DNA from: Marinobacter salicampi | Lineage (GTDB): Bacteria; Pseudomonadota; Gammaproteobacteria; Pseudomonadales; Oleiphilaceae | Reading direction: 5' to 3' | Assembly (NCBI RefSeq): GCF_011074795.1 | Contig: NZ_JAAMPF010000014.1 | Span: 62,001 to 126,000, forward strand | DNA: 64,000 nt | In this document: piece after piece, positions 28,844-38,167 of the stretch | Layout of the letters: each line of letters opens with the position of its first letter | Numbering within the stretch: the stretch's first letter is position 1 | Translations under genes and position numbers: made by a program | The notes under the pieces: generated by a model | Told to the model about the DNA's origin: nothing | Databases searched by the model: none | The model's input: only the letters and a program-made list of their open reading frames with translations

Positions 28844-29854
28844 TCAGTCTTTCAGGCCAGAGATATTGATGGGCAGGGAAACACCCAGGGAGAAGTCCGG
28901 GGCATCCTCGGTAAGACCAATACCGACGCTGGTATTGATGATGGTGGTATCGCTGATCCTGGTACCGAGGGACATGCTGAGGAACCCGGTCATCTGGTCT
29001 TGGGCAACCGCCTGGTCACCATTTCGGAACGTGAGGACAGTCTCGTCGGTGTAACTGAGCTGAGCTGAGATACTTAGCGAAATATCGTAGGAAAGCGAGT
29101 AGGCAAACCCGAGGGAACCGGATAGGCCGAACCCAGGCTCAACCTCTTCAAGAAGGCGTCCGCCACGAACCTGTTCCAGATCATCCACGGGCATGTTGTA
29201 GGCAAGACTCAGGGAGCCGAATAGCACGACCGGGTCGAGCACCTTGGAGGCACTGGCGCCCCCGGTAATCGAGTAGTAGCCGCTGCCAGACGAAAGCTGC
29301 TCATTGACATCGATCTCATAGGGACTGGTGCCGGTCTTGGTACTTAAGGTGCCGAACAGGGTCGTGGAGATCTTGCCGGGCACATAGGCCAGGGGCTGCC
29401 ATCGGGCTGTGAAGGAGACATCGCCGATGTCGTAGAGGCTGAGCTCATCCTGAGTGTCATACTTGACCACCAGGGGGATTCGGGTACCGACCGTCAGGTT
29501 ATCCTTGAAACCATAGTCATAGGAGAACGAGTTGGTGAAATTATGGGTCGCTGACGGAACAACGTCGATGTTACGGATGGAGCCGTCCGTGATGGCAAGA
29601 TCAAGCCTCTGGTCGCCGGTGTAGGAATAGTCAAAGGAATAGTTCAGCGAGTGCACCCCTTCCTGCTGGAGGGAGTAGTTTTTCTCGGCGGCCTGGAAAA
29701 CTTCCTCAAGCTGACGGGAAGAGTCTTCGTCCTCTTCCTGCTGTGCCAGCGCATCACGGGCTTTGTCGACCGTGGATTCGTCCTGTGCCCACCCAATAGC
29801 CGGAAGGCCGGCCACGGAACAGAGGAGAAAACCTCGCATTAACCAACGATTCAT
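28844..29854 (-). CDS. Outer membrane beta-barrel protein of unknown function
   Basis: A 336-residue exported protein. The start ATG 29854 has GGGAGC upstream and gives a clear signal peptide (MRGFLLCSVAGLPAIGWAQ). An acidic coiled region (residues 25-55, ALAQQEEDEDSSRQLEEVF) precedes about ten amphipathic strands, such as LNYSFDYSYTGDQRLDLAI and FTNSFSYDYGFKDNLTVG. The arrangement resembles predicted transporter barrels found next to C39-peptidase genes and, loosely, FapF of the functional-amyloid system. It lies between the C39 peptidase and the FadL-type channel. Confidence 0.7.
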   Translation of the reverse strand: MNRWLMRGFLLCSVAGLPAIGWAQDESTVDKARDALAQQEEDEDSSRQLEEVFQAAEKNYSLQQEGVHSLNYSFDYSYTGDQRLDLAITDGSIRNIDVVPSATHNFTNSFSYDYGFKDNLTVGTRIPLVVKYDTQDELSLYDIGDVSFTARWQPLAYVPGKISTTLFGTLSTKTGTSPYEIDVNEQLSSGSGYYSITGGASASKVLDPVVLFGSLSLAYNMPVDDLEQVRGGRLLEEVEPGFGLSGSLGFAYSLSYDISLSISAQLSYTDETVLTFRNGDQAVAQDQMTGFLSMSLGTRISDTTIINTSVGIGLTEDAPDFSLGVSLPINISGLKD

Positions 29855-29949
29855 CCCAGCTCCCTTTTTGTAATTGTCATGATAATGATCGCTCCGCCAT
29901 GCCGGCATTCATGCACAGCATCATGTCTTCTGGCCCAACTCGGGCCCCA

Positions 29950-30750
29950 TTAATTGCGGCGATAATGCAATTGCTTGCGCGTATTTTCCGCTTCGCCGTC
30001 CGGATTGTTTTTCTGACGTTCCAGGAGGTTCTGAATGCGTCTTTCCGTGGACTCATAGAACTCCGGTAACTGCTGGCGCATGAGCATTGTCAGCGTCTGG
30101 TCATCGACATACCGCAGGTCTTCCTCTTTCAGTTCCAGGGAGTCAAAGGGCTTGTCGCCGCCAGGGAAGACAATGAACAGGACGTTGTCGTCCCACTTTT
30201 CTGCAAACTGGGCAAGAGTGAACGAATAGTTGCCGACCGCCGGATCAGCGATGAACACACGACCGTCGCGTATGGCCCTGAGAACCACAAAATGCTTAAA
30301 GCCCGCGTGATTTATGGGCACGATGGCCGGATGGTCAAGTTCCATAAGATCATCAATGTTGGCGCGAAAGCCGCCTGCGGGGTAACCGAGGGCGGTCACC
30401 AGCCGTTTCATGTCGAGCATGGAGAAGGCCCTGCGCTCGACAATGCGCTCGCTCTCACCATAGTGCAGCAGCCCCTCCATCACCTGACGCTCGTTCAGGT
30501 CACGGCCCAGGTAGTACTTGAGAACTGTGGTCAGGGCGGCACTGCCGCAGCTGTAGTCGTAGGCCTGTCGAACGATATTGCGGAATTTCTGTTCGATGAG
30601 AGGTTCAACCCGACGATCCAGACGAAACTCAGTGGGGGTGTTGTCGATTTTCTGTTCGATAATAACGGTACCCCGAGGATGGGGCTCAACAACAGTCGCT
30701 TCCTGCACCATTGCGAAGGTCAACATCGATCCTGCCAGCACCAGCAACAT
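29950..30750 (-). CDS. Stand-alone C39-family cysteine peptidase, FapD-like
   Basis: A 266-residue periplasmic protein with a short hydrophobic N-terminus (MLLVLAGSMLTFAMV). The C39 fold shows Cys68 in QAYDYSCGSAAL, His153 in HAGFKHFVVL and Asp169 in VFIADPAVGNYSF, a complete catalytic set. Unlike bacteriocin exporters there is no ABC or membrane domain. This stand-alone form matches FapD of Pseudomonas, but no fapB or fapC amyloid genes are present. ATG 30750 is preferred over the upstream GTG 30858 because it restores the signal-like N-terminus. It is first in the four-gene row. Confidence 0.82.
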   Translation of the reverse strand: MLLVLAGSMLTFAMVQEATVVEPHPRGTVIIEQKIDNTPTEFRLDRRVEPLIEQKFRNIVRQAYDYSCGSAALTTVLKYYLGRDLNERQVMEGLLHYGESERIVERRAFSMLDMKRLVTALGYPAGGFRANIDDLMELDHPAIVPINHAGFKHFVVLRAIRDGRVFIADPAVGNYSFTLAQFAEKWDDNVLFIVFPGGDKPFDSLELKEEDLRYVDDQTLTMLMRQQLPEFYESTERRIQNLLERQKNNPDGEAENTRKQLHYRRN

Positions 30751-31159
30751 GATTTGAGGACATCCTTTGTTATCGTCCGGTAAAGGTGAGCTACAAAAGC
30801 CCCGACTCAGCCTTTCAGATGCAGACTGTGCGCCTGCCAGCTTTCCTGAGCCAGGCACTGCCTGGGCCCAACGGCAATTCTGTTCTTGTAACAGCTCTCA
30901 GTAATGGCTCAGTTTCAGCATCAGCTCGATTTCGTTAACAGGCCTGTTTGATAATGTGGGTGTCTAGAAACCGAACACATCGCCGTTACATCTTGTTACG
31001 GTAAGATACCGGATAAGCAGAACCCTGAAAGATAACTGTGCCTCAAATCTGTTCCAGCAAAAGAGGCCCTAAGGGCCTGTTTTGAGAACTGGTTCAAGAC
31101 AGGTCGGTGAAGGTTTGCGAGGAAAGAATGTGGACGAACCTACTGCGGTAAAGCTGGTT
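30751..31159. other. Intergenic region between the C39 peptidase and rluF (409 bases)
   Basis: This holds the presumed promoter of the C39-peptidase operon (minus strand) and, near 31064-31083, the rluF terminator. The AT-rich part around 30930-31020 has two close GTTAC repeats. No convincing gene or RNA was seen. Confidence 0.5.
31064..31083 (-). terminator. Terminator of rluF
   Basis: AGGCCC (31064-31069) pairs with GGGCCT (31073-31078) around TAA. Read on the minus strand the stem is followed by CTTTTGC; on the plus strand by GTTTTG, so it could act both ways. Confidence 0.55.
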
Positions 31160-31978
31160 TCACGATCTGCGACTGGTGCTCTTTCGTGACCGGGCACGTT
31201 CCGCCGGGGCCATAGTTTTAGGTGGTGCCGGCGCAGATGCGGACAAAGCGGTTTTACTGGAGCCTGCCACCGCTTGGTGGATCGCTGCTGTTTCGCCGGG
31301 TGTCAGGTCTCGCCATTGGCCAGGCTTGAGGCTACCAAGGGTAACCATCATGATGCGTGTCCGCCTGAGACGAAGGACATCGTAGCCCAGATATTCGCAC
31401 ATACGCCGGATCTGCCGGTTCAGGCCCTGCGTGAGTACGATCCGGAACACAAAGCGAGCCTGAACCTGAACCTCACAGGGTTTGGTGACCGTGTCGAGGA
31501 TGGGCACACCCTCTGCCATGCGCCGGACAAATTCGCTCGTGATCGGTTTATTGACGGTCACGAGGTACTCTTTGTCGTGGGCGTTTTCCGCTCTCAGTAT
31601 CTTGTTGACGATATCGCCATCGCTGGTCAGAAAAATAAGCCCTTCGGAAGGCTTGTCGAGTCGACCCACCGGGAAAATACGCTCCGGGTGACCAATGGCG
31701 TCGATGATATTGCCCTTGACGTGTCGTTCGGTCGTGCAGGTAATGCCAACAGGCTTGTTGTAGGCGATGTAGACCCGGTCTGACTTGTTGCTGGCTGTCG
31801 CTTCAATCAGACGCCCGTCAACACGGACCTCATCGGCAGGGGTTACCCGGGTACCGAGCTCGGCCGGCTGCCCATTGACCGTCACCCGATTCTGCTCGAT
31901 CAGCTTGTCAGCCTCCCGCCGGGAGCAGGTGCCTGAATCGCTGATCCACTTGTTGAGACGTTTATCGTTGACGGTCAC
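31160..31978 (-). CDS. rluF: 23S rRNA pseudouridine(2604) synthase RluF
   Basis: A 272-residue RsuA-family enzyme. An N-terminal S4 RNA-binding domain (RLNKWISDSGTCSRREADKL) precedes the catalytic domain with PVGRLDKPSEGLIFLTSDG, whose Asp is the nucleophile. NKPVGITCTTE, GVPILDTVTK and LTQGLNRQIRRMCEYLGYD are those of RluF rather than RluB, RluE or RsuA. The C-terminal 45 residues are Ala/Ser/Lys/Arg-rich and probably disordered, as in E. coli RluF. The start is GTG 31978 with AGGTGAG upstream. Confidence 0.92.
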   Translation of the reverse strand: MTVNDKRLNKWISDSGTCSRREADKLIEQNRVTVNGQPAELGTRVTPADEVRVDGRLIEATASNKSDRVYIAYNKPVGITCTTERHVKGNIIDAIGHPERIFPVGRLDKPSEGLIFLTSDGDIVNKILRAENAHDKEYLVTVNKPITSEFVRRMAEGVPILDTVTKPCEVQVQARFVFRIVLTQGLNRQIRRMCEYLGYDVLRLRRTRIMMVTLGSLKPGQWRDLTPGETAAIHQAVAGSSKTALSASAPAPPKTMAPAERARSRKSTSRRS

Positions 31979-32060
31979 CAGAACTGCTCACCTGTATGAT
32001 TGGTCGAAGCTCCCATTTAACCACAACGAAAAAGTAAACTCATGGCTATGGCTGCCCTGT

Positions 32061-32948
32061 TCAGCCATAGCCGGCGGCGAATATCCAGCCGAGCACCAGT
32101 GGAATAACTGCGAGACTGCCCAGATTTCCTATCAGCACCAGGGACGCCACTTTATGGGGCTCCTGTTGATACTGTTCCGCCACAATATAGTTGAGCACCG
32201 CTGGTGGCAGGGCCGCAAACACCAGTAGTGCCGGTAGCTGCAACCCAGGCAGGTCCAGCATGTATACCAGGGGCCAGGCCAGGAGCAGACCACTGGCAGG
32301 ACAGGCCACCGCCCCCAGCAGTCCGAGTTTCCAATCGCTGAAATCCACATCCAGCATGCGAACGCCCAGCGCAAACAGCATCAACGGAATACAGACACCG
32401 CCCAGCATGTTCAGGGCCTCAAGTAGCCACCCGGGCAACGGCACCCCGCCAAGGTTGACGGCTAGCCCTGCAATACTGGCAATCACGATGGGAAGCCGAA
32501 GCAGACGCCATAGCGGCGTGTTGGGGCTTAGCATGTAGAGCCCGACGGAAAAATGCAGCAGCATCTCCACGATAAATAGCACAACGGCAGCAGGCAACGC
32601 GGCTTCCCCAAAGGCCAGCACCAGCAAGGGGATACCCATGTTGCCACTGTTGTTGAACATCATGGGGGGAAGAAAAGTACGTATATCCAGCTTTAGAGCC
32701 CGTGCCACAGGCCAGAGCAGGAGTCCGGAGCCAAGCACTATGACGGCAGCGCCCAGAGCCAGGGGAGCGTATTCCTGAAGGGGCGCCTTCTGGTCGGCCA
32801 GCACCGCAAAGACGAGCATCGGCACGAACAGTTCCATGTTCAGGGTGTTGAGACCCTGGATATCAGGCGTGCGGAAACGTCCATAAAAAGCGCCGGCACC
32901 TGCAATCAGAAACACTGGCAGCAGGGTGGAGAGGATCTGTGTGAGCAT
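32061..32948 (-). CDS. AEC-family (auxin efflux carrier-like) transporter
   Basis: A 295-residue polytopic membrane protein with about ten helices in two inverted halves. PPMMFNNSGNMGIPL is the characteristic broken-helix motif of the first half and ALPPAVLNYIVAEQY that of the second. Bacterial members export malonate, malate or other carboxylates; the substrate here cannot be read. ATG 32948 is preferred over 32981, since MLTQILSTLLPVFLIAG is the normal beginning. It stands alone between rluF and gpmI. Confidence 0.9.
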   Translation of the reverse strand: MLTQILSTLLPVFLIAGAGAFYGRFRTPDIQGLNTLNMELFVPMLVFAVLADQKAPLQEYAPLALGAAVIVLGSGLLLWPVARALKLDIRTFLPPMMFNNSGNMGIPLLVLAFGEAALPAAVVLFIVEMLLHFSVGLYMLSPNTPLWRLLRLPIVIASIAGLAVNLGGVPLPGWLLEALNMLGGVCIPLMLFALGVRMLDVDFSDWKLGLLGAVACPASGLLLAWPLVYMLDLPGLQLPALLVFAALPPAVLNYIVAEQYQQEPHKVASLVLIGNLGSLAVIPLVLGWIFAAGYG

Positions 32949-33045
32949 GATGGCATTCCGGATACGCAGGAAGTCAGGCACTGCGCTTTGTTAGCTTGTT
33001 AATTATCCACAGCTTGGTGTCTGAACACCATCACGTCATTTGGAC

Positions 33046-34602
33046 TTAAGTAGAATACACTGTCGGCTCTAGCAGGGAGTGGCCAGTCATCTCTTTCGGT
33101 TGTGCCAGGGCAAGCAGCGCCAGCAGTGTCGGTGCAATATCCTTGAGGCTGCCATCGACCAGAGCCCTGTGGGCCGCGCGGTCGCTCACGTATACCAGGG
33201 GCACCGTACCACGGGTATGAGCAGTATGGGCCTGCCCTGTCTCGGCGTCGAACATCTGCTCGACATTGCCATGGTCAGCGGTCACCAGACATTCCGCCCC
33301 GGTTTCCAGCACCGCATCTGCCACCTGCCCCAGGCAGTGGTCAAGGGCTTCCACAGCCCGGACCGCGGCGTTGAAGTTGCCGGTATGCCCCACCATGTCG
33401 CCGTTGGCATAATTGCAGACCACCAGATTAAACGTTTTGCTTCTGATCGCCGCCACCAGCTTCTCCGTCAGTTCAGGAGCGCTCATTTCAGGCTGCAGGT
33501 CGTAGGAGGCAACATCCGGCGAGGGCACGAGGATGCGCTCCTTGCCCTCGAAGGGTGCCTCCCTGCCCCCGTTAAAGAAGAACGTGACATGGGCGTATTT
33601 TTCGGTTTCAGCGATGCGAAGCTGTCGGTAACCGTTCGCCGACATAACCTCACCCAGACTGTTGGTCAAAGGCTGCGGTGGAAAGGCTACCGGGCAGTGG
33701 ATATCGCCGGCATACTCCGTCAGCGTGACAAGGTTTTCCGGTGGCAGAATCACGGCACGCTCGAACCCGTCAAATTCCGGGTCTACAAGCGCACGGGTTA
33801 GCTGGCGTGCCCTGTCGGGACGGAAATTCATGAATACCACACCGTCGTTCTGCCCGAGTGCCCCCTGCCACGGGGTGTCTCCGATCACAGTCGCCTGGAC
33901 AAACTCGTCATTTTCGCCGCGCTCGTAGGCAGCCCTGACCGCATCTGTGGCTGACGTGCTGTGAAAGCCAGCGCTACCTTCGGTCAGGAGCCTATAGGTC
34001 GCTTCGGTCCGGTTCCAGCGTTTGTCCCGGTCCATTGCGAAGTACCGGCCAACCACAGAGCCAAGACGGGCCTGGCCGCAGCCGGCAAGGCCACTCTCGA
34101 ATTCGCTTATGGTTTCCAAGGCCTGCCTTGGCGGCGTGTCACGGCCATCAAGAAAGCCATGGATGACTACCTTATCCAGCCCTCTTTGCTGCGCCAGCCG
34201 GCACATGGCTTCAATATGAAGGACATGACTGTGGACGCCCCCGGGAGACAGCAACCCCAGTATGTGCAGCGTAGACTGGCGAGCGGCAACCGAGTCCACC
34301 AGGCGTGTAAGGGGTCCGTTGCGGTAAAAGCTGCCATCGGCAATGGCATTGTTGATCCTGGTAAAATTCTGGAACACCGTACGGCCTGCTCCGAGATTCA
34401 TGTGGCCCACCTCGGAGTTGCCCATCTGGCCATCGGGCAAACCAACAGCGCCGCCGGAGGTGCTGATCCGGCTGTGAGGAAAGCGTGCTACCAGGCTGTC
34501 CCATACCGGCGTACTGGCCGCGGCAATGGCATTGTTTTCACTCTCTTCACGGTTTCCCCAGCCATCCAGGATGACCAATACCTTAGTGCTTCTGTCTGTC
34601 AT
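33046..34602 (-). CDS. gpmI: 2,3-bisphosphoglycerate-independent phosphoglycerate mutase
   Basis: A 518-residue dimanganese enzyme that interconverts 3- and 2-phosphoglycerate. The phosphoserine site is Ser63 in GQMGNSEVGHMN, and metal ligands lie in ILDGWG near the N-terminus and in VTADHGNVEQM and HTAHTRGTVPL near the C-terminus. Length is normal. It starts three bases after the truncated tpiA frame and uses a GAGGG site inside it, so it belongs to an eno-tpiA'-gpmI operon preceded by GlpR-like operators. Confidence 0.95.
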   Translation of the reverse strand: MTDRSTKVLVILDGWGNREESENNAIAAASTPVWDSLVARFPHSRISTSGGAVGLPDGQMGNSEVGHMNLGAGRTVFQNFTRINNAIADGSFYRNGPLTRLVDSVAARQSTLHILGLLSPGGVHSHVLHIEAMCRLAQQRGLDKVVIHGFLDGRDTPPRQALETISEFESGLAGCGQARLGSVVGRYFAMDRDKRWNRTEATYRLLTEGSAGFHSTSATDAVRAAYERGENDEFVQATVIGDTPWQGALGQNDGVVFMNFRPDRARQLTRALVDPEFDGFERAVILPPENLVTLTEYAGDIHCPVAFPPQPLTNSLGEVMSANGYRQLRIAETEKYAHVTFFFNGGREAPFEGKERILVPSPDVASYDLQPEMSAPELTEKLVAAIRSKTFNLVVCNYANGDMVGHTGNFNAAVRAVEALDHCLGQVADAVLETGAECLVTADHGNVEQMFDAETGQAHTAHTRGTVPLVYVSDRAAHRALVDGSLKDIAPTLLALLALAQPKEMTGHSLLEPTVYST

Positions 34603-34605
34603 GAT

Positions 34606-36158
<1,553 letters not shown>

Positions 36159-36210
36159 TTAACCTCGATACGGGGATATTTTTGTTTTATCGAAAACCAA
36201 CACTACTATA

Positions 36211-36306
36211 ATATTCGTTATCGAATTTTAACAACCTTAAACGAACATACTTAATGAAAAATAAGCCTGTAACTGAAGAATAGTCAGCTATAACGAATAT
36301 TCGAAA
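36211..36306 (-). promoter_or_regulatory. Cluster of GlpR-like operators before eno
   Basis: Three elements resemble the E. coli GlpR operator (ATGTTCG-ATAA-CGAACAT type). TTCG-TTAT-CGAA is at 36214-36225, the half-site AACGAACAT at 36240-36248, and CGAATATTCG at 36294-36303. They lie in the 164-base AT-rich gap upstream of the eno operon. Confidence 0.6.
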
Positions 36307-36313
36307 ATCGGGT

Positions 36314-37498
36314 TTACAGTCGCTGTTCCAGGACCAGAAGTAGCTCCGACTCGGTCAGTACCAGGGGGTTGGTCCTCATACTGTTGCCTCCACTGGCGGC
36401 TACGATGGTCGGCAGGTCTGCCTGGGAAATGCCAAAGGTTGACAGACGGGGTACATGGCAGGCCTCGGTCCAGTGATGAAGTAGCTGTGCAAGAGCTTCG
36501 GGGGAACCAGTGTCGCCGCTACCCTCCGGAGTCAGAATACGCCAGACCTCACGATACTTTGCCAAAGCAGGGCTTACCGGTTCCCGGGCCTGCAGCAAGC
36601 GAATGTTTGCCTCGGTACAGGCGGCCAGCATGGTGCCGCACGCCATGCCGTGCGGAATTCCGAAAAACGCCCCGAGAGGCGAAGCAAAACCATGCACCGA
36701 CCCAAGGCCGGCCTGGGTCAGGCAGATACCCGACAGCATTGCGGCATAGGCGAGTTGACTGAAATCCCTGACCGGATGGTCCGGGTCAGGCCTGAAACCG
36801 AGAGCGAAAGCCCTCAGGCCATCGGCCGCCAGAGCGTCCGTAAAGGCGCTTGCCCTGGGTGACGCGTACGCTTCCAGCAACTGGGTAACAGCGTCAAGGG
36901 CATTGCCGAGCATTACAGATGCTGGGCAACTTTCAAGTAGTGATGGATCGACCAGCGCCAGCCGGGGCAGCAGCCTGTCGTCCCGGAACGATTTCTTGAA
37001 CCCCCCTGGTCCGGCCTGGGTAATGACCGCGTTCCGGGTCAGCTCGCTCCCGGTTCCAGCCGTGGTCGGGACCGCAACAAAAGGCACCGCCGGACCGGTA
37101 TAATCTTCTGGCCGCCCTACGCCTTCAAGGAAATCAGATACCGGCCGCTGGCAGGTAAGCAGCCCGGCAATAGCCTTGCCCGCATCAAGTGCGCTGCCAC
37201 CGCCGATCGCCAACACACAGTTGATGCCCTCACCGCCGTACTCCGCTACCACCTGATCGACCTGGTGCGGGCTGGGCTCCCCTTTAACAGAAACCTGGCG
37301 CCAGCGGACACCCGCTTCTTCCAGTTGTTCCACAAGGCTCAGCCAATAACCAGTGGCCCTGAACGACTGGCTGCCGGTAACAATCAGCAAGCTATTGCCC
37401 AATGCCGCTACGGCGGGGACGAGCTGGTCGAAGACCCCCTTGCCGAACACAATTCGAGGCAAGGCGGCCACGCCAAACGGGTTGAGCTGATTCGACAT
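36314..37498 (-). CDS. Iron-containing (group III) alcohol dehydrogenase family protein
   Basis: A 394-residue oxidoreductase. The nucleotide-binding loop is LAIGGGSALDAGKA (97-110) and the substrate region VPTTAGTGSELTRNAV (143-158). Metal ligands are Asp202, His269 and His283; the position of a fourth ligand, usually His in DALTHAIE, is Gln206, and Ser273 replaces another conserved active-site His. This three-ligand set resembles zinc-dependent glycerol dehydrogenases more than FucO. The start ATG 37498 has GGAGGT seven bases upstream. Its place in a glycerol region suggests a short polyol or aldehyde substrate, but this is not proven. Confidence 0.85.
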   Translation of the reverse strand: MSNQLNPFGVAALPRIVFGKGVFDQLVPAVAALGNSLLIVTGSQSFRATGYWLSLVEQLEEAGVRWRQVSVKGEPSPHQVDQVVAEYGGEGINCVLAIGGGSALDAGKAIAGLLTCQRPVSDFLEGVGRPEDYTGPAVPFVAVPTTAGTGSELTRNAVITQAGPGGFKKSFRDDRLLPRLALVDPSLLESCPASVMLGNALDAVTQLLEAYASPRASAFTDALAADGLRAFALGFRPDPDHPVRDFSQLAYAAMLSGICLTQAGLGSVHGFASPLGAFFGIPHGMACGTMLAACTEANIRLLQAREPVSPALAKYREVWRILTPEGSGDTGSPEALAQLLHHWTEACHVPRLSTFGISQADLPTIVAASGGNSMRTNPLVLTESELLLVLEQRL

Positions 37499-37574
37499 CA
37501 AGAACACCTCCGTGTCGGTAAAATAAGTAGTCAGGCAGTGATACGGCTTTGCCAGTGGCCCTGGGTCGGTCCCG

Positions 37575-37990
37575 CTATACCCGGAACTGTTTCAGCAAGG
37601 TCTCGAAACGCTCCATCAATACCTGCAGGCGTTTGCCGTCGGCCGCAAGCGCTTCGATCTGGCCAAAATTCTGCTGCGCGGCGGAACTGATATCGTTCAC
37701 GTTCCTCGTTACCGAGGCGGCGACGGACTCCTGTTCGTACATTGCGCCGCCGATCTGATCCGCGGTATGCCGGATGTCGAGCATGGCTTCGCCGGCTTTG
37801 TCGATGTCTACAGACGCCTGTTCAATCAGGGCGCGGGACCCCTTGAGCTGGGAACGGCTCATGGCCATCTCGGCCACGGCTTTCTTAGAGCCTTCTTGCA
37901 GGCGGGAACTAAGAGCACGGATAGTGTCCGTGCTCTGGGTAGTACGGCGGGCAAGTTCGCGAACTTCGTCGGCGACCACGGCAAAACCGC
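37575..37990 (-). pseudogene. Methyl-accepting chemotaxis protein fragment (C-terminal signalling end)
   Basis: The sequence starts abruptly at RGFAVVADEVRELARRTTQST, which in intact receptors is the descending arm of the cytoplasmic hairpin. It runs to the end, LQVLMERFETLLKQFRV. The sensor, membrane and HAMP parts and the ascending arm are missing. The open frame extends upstream to 38117, but those residues are unrelated. About 139 residues of a receptor usually over 500 long remain, so this is a deletion remnant between the alcohol dehydrogenase and glpV. Confidence 0.8.
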
Positions 37991-38122
37991 GGCGGTGCCG
38001 GTAAACGCCAGTAAAAAGGGCCGGATCGACTTCACAGGAGACAGATGTTCTGTCGCTCTGCCGCGGGGGGATTGCATGGGCAGCCGGCCAAGGTTCTGGA
38101 GTACAAAAGTAAGGCACAATCT

Positions 38123-38154
38123 GCGGGCCACCTTTAAGTCCTTCGGTGGCCCGC
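38123..38154 (-). terminator. Hairpin after glpV
   Basis: GCGGGCCACC (38123-38132) pairs perfectly with GGTGGCCCGC (38145-38154) across a 12-base loop, 14 bases beyond the glpV stop. No long T-run follows on the minus strand. Confidence 0.5.
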
Positions 38155-38167
38155 GCCGCGCGCGGTC

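Noticed and set aside
37990..38120. Sequence upstream of the chemoreceptor fragment as a transposase remnant
   Set aside because: No transposase motif, terminal inverted repeat or target duplication could be read.
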